Assembly: GCA_946478765.1 (NCBI GenBank)
Contig: CAMLDH010000087.1
Location: 1-12,391 of the forward strand
Direction of reading: 5' to 3'
DNA: 12,391 nucleotides
Source: an uncultured Oxalobacteraceae bacterium
Lineage (GTDB): Bacteria; Pseudomonadota; Gammaproteobacteria; Burkholderiales; Burkholderiaceae
Shown: piece by piece, positions 7,782-12,391 of the stretch
Numbering within the stretch: position 1 is the first letter of the stretch
Layout of the letters: each line of letters opens with the position of its first letter
Program-made: the position numbers and the translations under genes
Notes under the pieces: model-generated
Told to the model about the DNA's origin: nothing
The model's database searches: none
What the model saw: the letters and a program-made list of their open reading frames with translations, nothing else

Positions 7782-9014
7782 ATGGCAACCGCAACCAGCA
7801 AGGCATCGGCAAGCAACGCCACGAAGGAAACGATCTATGCCTGGGAAGGCAAGGACAAGACCGGCAAGACTGTCCGCGGCGAACTGCGCGCGCAAGGCGA
7901 AGCCATTGTCAATGTCACCTTGCGCCGCCAAGGCATTCTGGTCACGAAAGTGAAAAAGAAGTCATTTACCAGTAGCAAGAAAATCACCGATAAGGATATC
8001 TCGCTCTTCACGCGCCAGTTGGCGACAATGATGAAAGCCGGTGTGCCGCTTCTGCAATCTTTCGACATCGTCGCCAAAGGGCACGCGAATCCATCGGTGT
8101 CGAAACTGATCCAGGACATTCGCTCCGATGTGGAAACCGGCACCAGCCTGAATCAGGCATTCCGCAAATTTCCGCTGTACTTCGACGCCCTCTTCTGCAA
8201 CCTGGTTGCCGCCGGTGAACAAGCAGGTATCTTGGAAGACTTGCTGACGCGTTTGGCGATCTACAAGGAAAAGACGCTCGCGATCAAAGGCAAAATCAAA
8301 TCGGCGTTGTTTTATCCGGTGTCCATTCTGGCGGTTGCCTTTATCGTTACCGCAGTGATCATGATTTGGGTGGTGCCGGCATTCAAGGACGTATTCAAGA
8401 GTTTCGGCGCCGATTTACCGGCGCCGACCTTGTTCGTGATGGCAATATCCGATTTTTTCGTCAAAAACTGGTATCTGATTTTTGGGGGACTTTTTGCAGG
8501 GCTGTACTTTTTCTTCCAATCGTGGAAACGCTCGGAGAAAGTGCAGCGCTTCATGGATACAATTCTGCTGAAAGCCCCCATCTTCGGTGCAGTGATACGC
8601 AAGGCAACCATCGCACGCTGGACACGCACCTTGGCCACCATGTTTGCCGCCGGTGTACCACTGGTCGAATCGCTCGACTCGGTCGGCGGCGCATCGGGCA
8701 ACTTCGTGTATCTGGATGCAACGAAAAAAATCCAGACCGAGGTCAGTACCGGCACCAGTCTCACCGTCGCGATGCAAAACGCCGACGTCTTTCCGAATAT
8801 GGTGACGCAAATGGTATCGATCGGCGAGGAATCCGGTTCGCTCGACCAAATGCTGGGCAAGGTCGCCGACTTCTATGAAGCGGAAGTCGATGAAGCAGTG
8901 GAATCGCTGTCGAGCCTGATGGAACCGCTCATCATGGTGATTTTGGGTGTACTGATCGGCGGGCTCGTGATTGCGATGTATCTGCCAATCTTCAAACTAG
9001 GCGCTGTTGTCTGA
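7782..9014 (+). CDS. pilC: Type IV pilus inner-membrane platform protein PilC
   Basis: PilC is the polytopic platform on which PilB acts to add pilin subunits. The 410-residue protein carries two T2SSF (GspF) repeats, about 73-196 and 276-399. Each begins with a similar helix: FTRQLATMMKAGVPLLQS near 76-93 and WTRTLATMFAAGVPLVES near 280-297. The transmembrane segments are near 176-198, 229-246 and 380-402. AAGGA lies 8 nt before the ATG. The stop codon overlaps the pilD ATG by one base (TGATG), so pilC and pilD are probably translationally coupled. Confidence 0.97.
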   Translation: MATATSKASASNATKETIYAWEGKDKTGKTVRGELRAQGEAIVNVTLRRQGILVTKVKKKSFTSSKKITDKDISLFTRQLATMMKAGVPLLQSFDIVAKGHANPSVSKLIQDIRSDVETGTSLNQAFRKFPLYFDALFCNLVAAGEQAGILEDLLTRLAIYKEKTLAIKGKIKSALFYPVSILAVAFIVTAVIMIWVVPAFKDVFKSFGADLPAPTLFVMAISDFFVKNWYLIFGGLFAGLYFFFQSWKRSEKVQRFMDTILLKAPIFGAVIRKATIARWTRTLATMFAAGVPLVESLDSVGGASGNFVYLDATKKIQTEVSTGTSLTVAMQNADVFPNMVTQMVSIGEESGSLDQMLGKVADFYEAEVDEAVESLSSLMEPLIMVILGVLIGGLVIAMYLPIFKLGAVV

Positions 9015-9880
9015 TGTTCGATTTACTCTTGTTTGCGCCACCCGGAAGCGTTTTCCCAACCGTAATTGCCGGGCTGTTTGGCCTGATGATCGGCAGTTTT
9101 CTCAATGTCGTCATCCATCGCTTGCCGAAAATGATGCAGCGCGAGTCCGACAATTATGTCGCGCATGAAAGCGGCAAACCGCTGCCGCATACCGACCGCT
9201 ACAATCTGGTGGTGCCGCGCTCCGCATGCCCGCACTGTCAGCATCAAATCGCGGCATGGGAAAATGTGCCGGTCGTCAGTTATCTGCTCCTGAGAGGGAA
9301 ATGCGTCAAATGCAAGGCGCCGATCTCGGCGCGTTACCCGGTTGTCGAAGTGTTGAGCGGCGCATTGTCTGCGCTGCTGGTCTGGCGCTTTGGCTCAGGA
9401 ATGGCTGGACTGGCAACGCTTGTCTTTGCGTATCTGCTGATCGCAATGACCTTCATCGATGCCGATACACAATTGCTGCCGGACGATTTAACCTATCTGT
9501 TGCTCTGGTGCGGCTTGCTGGTCAACATCAACGGCACGTTCGTGGCGCTCAATGATGCAGTCATCGGTGCGGCGGCCGGCTACTCTTCCTTGTGGTTGAT
9601 CTACTGGATCTTCAAGCTGGCAACCGGCAAGGAAGGCATGGGCTATGGCGATTTCAAACTGCTGGCGGCGCTCGGTGCGTGGCTCGGCTGGAAAATGCTG
9701 CCGGTGATCATTTTGCTGTCGTCACTGGTCGGTGCCGTGGTCGGCATTGCATTGATTGTGTTTGCCAAGCACGGACGCGACAAGCCGATTCCGTTCGGTC
9801 CCTATCTGGCGGCAGCCGGCATGTTTGCATTGCTGTACGGGAAACCGATTGTACAAAGCTATCTCGGGTACGCGCTATAA
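9014..9880 (+). CDS. pilD: Prepilin leader peptidase / N-methyltransferase PilD
   Basis: PilD cleaves the leader of type IV prepilins at the inner membrane and N-methylates the new N-terminus; it may also process type II secretion pseudopilins. The 288-residue protein has the N-terminal methylase-associated domain with [12 protein letters not shown] (27-38) and two CxxC pairs (C72/C75 and C97/C100), so it is the complete bifunctional form. The aspartyl protease part has D149 in [11 protein letters not shown] and D213 in [16 protein letters not shown], the two catalytic aspartates of the family. Several hydrophobic segments span about 10-34, 112-170 and 180-280. It overlaps pilC by 1 nt and is followed by coaE after 4 nt. 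Confidence 0.97.
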   Translation: MFDLLLFAPPGSVFPTVIAGLFGLMIGSFLNVVIHRLPKMMQRESDNYVAHESGKPLPHTDRYNLVVPRSACPHCQHQIAAWENVPVVSYLLLRGKCVKCKAPISARYPVVEVLSGALSALLVWRFGSGMAGLATLVFAYLLIAMTFIDADTQLLPDDLTYLLLWCGLLVNINGTFVALNDAVIGAAAGYSSLWLIYWIFKLATGKEGMGYGDFKLLAALGAWLGWKMLPVIILLSSLVGAVVGIALIVFAKHGRDKPIPFGPYLAAAGMFALLYGKPIVQSYLGYAL

Positions 9881-9884
9881 CAAA

Positions 9885-10550
9885 ATGGATGAAACCGCAT
9901 CGGTTCGCGCGTCGCAAACAAGTCGATTTTCGATCGGCTTGACCGGCGGCATAGGATGCGGCAAGACCACTGTTGCGGACATGTTCGCCGCGCGCGGCGC
10001 CGCCGTGATCGATACCGATCGAATCGCGCACCAATTGACAGTGCCTGCGGGAGCGGCGATTCCCGCCATCCGAACCAGATTTGGCGATGCATTCATCACA
10101 GTGGACGGCGCGATGGATCGCGCCAAAATGCGCACCTTGGTATTTTCCGATCCGGTTGCCAAAACAGCGTTGGAATCAATCCTGCATCCATTGATACGCA
10201 GCGAGACCGAGCGTGCTGCAGTCCAAACGCCGGGCGACTATCTGCTGTTCGTGGTGCCGCTGCTGCTCGAGTCCGGCACATGGAAGCAACGGGTGACGCG
10301 AGTATTAGTGATCGACTGCCCGGAACAGTTGCAAATTGCGCGAGTGATGCGCCGCAGCGGGCTGACCGAGCCGCAGGTACGCGCCATCATGGCAGCGCAA
10401 GTATCGCGCGACGACAGACTCGCCGCAGCCGACGATGTGATCGTCAATGATGCAGATCCTGCGGCGTTGGCACCTCAAGTTGAACGTTTACATGTGCTGT
10501 ATTGCGCGTTAGCGCGCGTTAATGGCACAAAAAGCCCGCAGGATTTGTAA
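9885..10550 (+). CDS. coaE: Dephospho-CoA kinase
   Basis: CoaE phosphorylates the 3'-hydroxyl of the ribose of dephospho-CoA with ATP, the last step of coenzyme A synthesis. The 221-residue P-loop kinase has [11 protein letters not shown] (18-28), the DTD motif (43-45) in [17 protein letters not shown] (125-131), the lid arginines around R153-R157 and a C-terminal ADDVIVND stretch (182-189). The frame is open upstream into pilD, but the ATG 4 nt after the pilD stop gives a protein of normal length with a short extra N-terminus before the P-loop. No clear Shine-Dalgarno sequence is present, so coupling to pilD is likely. pilD-coaE adjacency is common in beta- and gammaproteobacteria. Confidence 0.95.
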   Translation: MDETASVRASQTSRFSIGLTGGIGCGKTTVADMFAARGAAVIDTDRIAHQLTVPAGAAIPAIRTRFGDAFITVDGAMDRAKMRTLVFSDPVAKTALESILHPLIRSETERAAVQTPGDYLLFVVPLLLESGTWKQRVTRVLVIDCPEQLQIARVMRRSGLTEPQVRAIMAAQVSRDDRLAAADDVIVNDADPAALAPQVERLHVLYCALARVNGTKSPQDL

Positions 10551-10622
10551 TTTCTTGCCGCTTCGTTCAGAATCACGTAACTATTGATAGGGCACGGTTA
10601 AATAGTGACTTAGCCATGCCAG

Positions 10623-10664
10623 ATGAATACTGCACAGCTCAACTTTAAAGGGATGCCACTTTGA
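10623..10664 (+). CDS. Possible 13-codon leader ORF overlapping the zapD start
   Basis: ATG at 10623 opens a frame of 13 codons ([13 protein letters not shown]) whose TGA stop (10662-10664) overlaps the zapD TTG start (10661-10663) in the sequence TTGA. It has no good Shine-Dalgarno sequence of its own, while the AAAGGG inside it serves zapD. It may be a coupling leader or simply chance. Confidence 0.25.
   Translation: MNTAQLNFKGMPL
10647..10652 (+). promoter_or_regulatory. Ribosome binding site that fixes the zapD TTG start
   Basis: AAAGGG lies 8 nt before the TTG at 10661. The only nearby ATG (10653) directly abuts this site, is in another frame and stops after three codons. The site therefore supports the TTG as the zapD start. 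Confidence 0.7.
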
Positions 10665-11416
10665 TCGTTTACGAATACCCTTTCAACGAGCGTATTCGCA
10701 CGTTGTTGCGGCTGGAAGACTTGTACGAAAAATTTTCGTACTTCCTGCATCAACAGCATCCGCAGCAGCACCATGTAGCCCTGTCGACGATTTTCGAAAT
10801 GCTTGAAGTGGCCGGCCGTGCCGACCTCAAATCCGACCTGTTGCAGGAACTGGAGCGACAAAAGCAAACCCTGCTGGGCTTCAAATCCCATCCGAACGTG
10901 CAGGTCGACAGGCTCGACACCATCCTGGCCGATGTCGACCGGACCAGCGCAGCCTTGATGGCAGCGCAAGGCAAAACCGGGCAACATGTGCGCGACAATG
11001 AATGGCTGATGAGCATACGCGGCCGCACCATCATTCCGGGCGGCGCCTGCGAATTCGATTTGCCGTCCTACTATGCGTGGCAGCACCACCCCGCCGAACA
11101 ACGTATTGCCGATGTGTCGAGCTGGTTTGCGCCGCTGGCGCCGCTGTTCGAGGCCATCGGCATGGTATTGCGCCTGCTGCGCGAATCGGGCCGCCCGGCT
11201 AAAATGATTGCGCAGGCCGGCAGCTATCAGCAGATGTTGCAGGGAAAGGTGTATCAGATGCTGCGTCTGACGATAGACGAAACGTTGGGTGTGATCCCGG
11301 AAATATCGGCCAACAAATATATGTTGTGGGTGCGCTTAACTTCGCAGGACGGGGACATGAAGCCGAAGTCTTACGAGGGCGATGTCCCGTTCGAACTCAC
11401 TCTTTGTAACTTTTGA
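10661..11416 (+). CDS. zapD: Cell division protein ZapD (Z-ring bundling)
   Basis: ZapD binds the C-terminal tail of FtsZ and bundles protofilaments at the division site. The 251-residue protein begins at TTG with the family N-terminus [20 protein letters not shown], and later carries [14 protein letters not shown] and [10 protein letters not shown], both typical of the YacF/ZapD family. Its length is close to the E. coli protein (247). The coaE-zapD-yacG order is the usual one. The 110-nt gap after coaE has no convincing promoter or terminator, but a candidate 13-codon leader ORF runs into the start. Confidence 0.95.
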   Translation: MIVYEYPFNERIRTLLRLEDLYEKFSYFLHQQHPQQHHVALSTIFEMLEVAGRADLKSDLLQELERQKQTLLGFKSHPNVQVDRLDTILADVDRTSAALMAAQGKTGQHVRDNEWLMSIRGRTIIPGGACEFDLPSYYAWQHHPAEQRIADVSSWFAPLAPLFEAIGMVLRLLRESGRPAKMIAQAGSYQQMLQGKVYQMLRLTIDETLGVIPEISANKYMLWVRLTSQDGDMKPKSYEGDVPFELTLCNF

Positions 11417-11440
11417 ATTACCGGCATGAATTTCTGTCAT

Positions 11441-11480
11441 GGGACCGCGCCTAGCCCGGCTCGGCGCGGCACTTTGTCCC
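11441..11480 (+). other. Strong stem-loop in front of yacG
   Basis: CCGCGCC (11445-11451) pairs with GGCGCGG (11463-11469). The stem continues past a T/C mismatch into AGC (11453-11455) with GCT (11459-11461). An outer GGGA/TCCC pair (11441-11444 with 11477-11480) can extend it. The structure ends 19 nt before the yacG ATG. It lacks a T-run, so it is probably not an intrinsic terminator; an attenuating, RNA-stabilising or translational role is possible. Confidence 0.6.
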
Positions 11481-11499
11481 CTCAACCAATGCATAAAAT

Positions 11500-11691
11500 A
11501 TGGCAACGATAGTCGATTGCCCTACCTGCGGCAAAAAAGTCGAATGGTCGGAAAAAAACAAATTTCGCCCATTCTGTTCCGAGCGATGCAAGCAAATCGA
11601 TCTAGGGGCATGGGCCGAGGAAAAGTACGTCATTCCGGCCGTCAATCCTCCTGAAGAGTCTGACGACGACAGCATTTCCTCGCAGCAGTAG
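11500..11691 (+). CDS. yacG: DNA gyrase inhibitor / zinc-binding protein YacG
   Basis: YacG is a small zinc-finger protein that in E. coli binds GyrB and inhibits gyrase. The 63-residue product has the four-cysteine finger C7-x2-C10...C26-x3-C30, the conserved [20 protein letters not shown] stretch (22-41) and a disordered acidic/serine tail. The length is normal (65 in E. coli). The ATG has no recognisable Shine-Dalgarno sequence and is preceded by a strong hairpin. It is the last gene of the coaE-zapD-yacG run and converges on the regulator gene, with 42 nt between them. Confidence 0.95.
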   Translation: MATIVDCPTCGKKVEWSEKNKFRPFCSERCKQIDLGAWAEEKYVIPAVNPPEESDDDSISSQQ

Positions 11692-11733
11692 CAACATCGG
11701 CCTGCCGCGTCCCATCGAAAACGCGATTGCAAT

Positions 11734-12391
11734 TCATGAGGAGGCAGGTATCCGATATTTGCGCAGCTTGCTGGCCATCATCGAATGCGAGGTCTTGAGC
11801 CGTGCCGCCAACTTGCGGCTGGATGGAAATTGCGGATATAGGCGTTCCAGCAATGCGCGCTCGAATACTGCAACGGATTTGTCCCAATCCTCGACCTCAC
11901 GCGGCTCCGGCTCTTCCGTCATGATGCTGTATTCGGCCAGATCGAGGTCGGATGCATCGATGATCCGCTCATCGGACATCGTAGTCGCGCGAAACACCAC
12001 ATTCTGCAATTGCCGCACATTACCCGGCCAACGATTGCCAAGCAAGGCGGCGCTCGCCGCCGCATTGAGCCGGCAAATCGGCTTTTGCGCCTGGGCGCAG
12101 GCGCGCTCGATAAAATGCCGGGCTAGCAGCAGGATGTCATCGGACCGTACTCGTAATGGCGGCACTTCAAGGTTCAGCACGTTCAACCGATAATAAAGGT
12201 CTTCCCGGAACGTGCGTTCCGCCACCATCTTCGGCAGGTCGCGGTGCGTAGCACTGATGATGCGCACGTCGACTTTCATTTCACGCTCGCCGCCGATGCG
12301 GCGAAACTTCCCGTCATTCAAAAAACGCAGCAATTTTGCCTGCAGATACAGTGACATTTCGCCGATCTCGTCGAGGAACACGGTGCCGCCA
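11734..12391 (-). CDS. Sigma54-type AAA+ regulator with TyrR-like HTH (C-terminal part)
   Basis: The gene runs off the right edge; the frame continues to the last codon in view (GGT before VFLDEIGEM). Visible parts are the Walker B region VFLDEIGEM, sensor I (RIISATHRDL), the arginine-finger segment FREDLYYRLNVL, sensor II WPGNVRQLQNVVFRA, and a C-terminal helix-turn-helix (YPQFPSSRKLAARLKTSHSM, then ASKLRKYRI). The HTH resembles the TyrR/PhhR type more than the Fis type. TyrR-family proteins regulate aromatic amino acid metabolism, but many relatives have other ligands, so the target is not assigned. The GAFTGA loop and sensory domain lie outside the window, so true sigma54 activation cannot be judged. 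The stop TGA is 42 nt from the yacG stop. Confidence 0.88.
   Translation of the reverse strand, partial: GGTVFLDEIGEMSLYLQAKLLRFLNDGKFRRIGGEREMKVDVRIISATHRDLPKMVAERTFREDLYYRLNVLNLEVPPLRVRSDDILLLARHFIERACAQAQKPICRLNAAASAALLGNRWPGNVRQLQNVVFRATTMSDERIIDASDLDLAEYSIMTEEPEPREVEDWDKSVAVFERALLERLYPQFPSSRKLAARLKTSHSMMASKLRKYRIPASS

Noticed and set aside
9756..9884. Upstream extension of coaE inside pilD
   Set aside because: It overlaps the conserved end of pilD in another frame, and the ATG at 9885 gives the normal CoaE length.
11706..11725. Bidirectional terminator between yacG and the regulator
   Set aside because: Only a 5-bp CGCGT/ACGCG pairing with a 10-nt loop and no T-run; too weak to call.

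Overview
The window looks like chromosomal DNA of a betaproteobacterium, most likely Burkholderiales and close to Oxalobacteraceae (Herminiimonas or Janthinobacterium type). I infer this from the gene order (rplU-rpmA-obg-proB facing ispB; pilB-pilC-pilD-coaE-zapD-yacG), the style of the Obg and IspB proteins and the moderate GC content. It was not confirmed by a search. Nearly all of the window is conserved core genome.

Layout. Positions 1-285 contain no gene but hold the most striking object here: a multi-arm nested palindrome (about 8-233). A 17-bp basal stem and a 12-bp inner stem are laid out symmetrically around position 146, and five perfect or near-perfect hairpin arms project from them. 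Next come four minus-strand genes read right to left: rplU, rpmA, obgE (cgtA) and proB. They have a strong sigma70-type promoter in front of rplU and a clear intrinsic terminator between rpmA and obgE. A divergent intergenic region (3246-3473) separates them from the plus-strand genes: ispB (polyprenyl diphosphate synthase, TTG start), tRNA-Pro(CGG), a CNNM/CorC-family membrane protein with CBS domains, then pilB-pilC-pilD-coaE-zapD-yacG. The minus-strand gene at the right edge is the C-terminal part of a sigma54-type AAA+ regulator with a TyrR-like helix-turn-helix, cut by the window end and convergent with yacG.

How the genes work together. rplU/rpmA encode ribosomal proteins L21 and L27, and Obg is a GTPase of 50S assembly, so three of the four left-hand genes serve the large ribosomal subunit; ProB starts proline synthesis and its start lies 2 nt after the obg stop. 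PilB (assembly ATPase), PilC (inner-membrane platform) and PilD (prepilin peptidase) are the core type IV pilus assembly proteins; no pilin gene is in view. coaE, zapD and yacG follow in the same direction and serve CoA synthesis, Z-ring bundling and gyrase inhibition.

Outside the left-edge element the oddities are small: three TTG starts and one GTG start, a 13-codon leader ORF overlapping the zapD start, a strong hairpin in front of a yacG that lacks a Shine-Dalgarno sequence, and an inverted repeat lying where the ispB -35 element should be.
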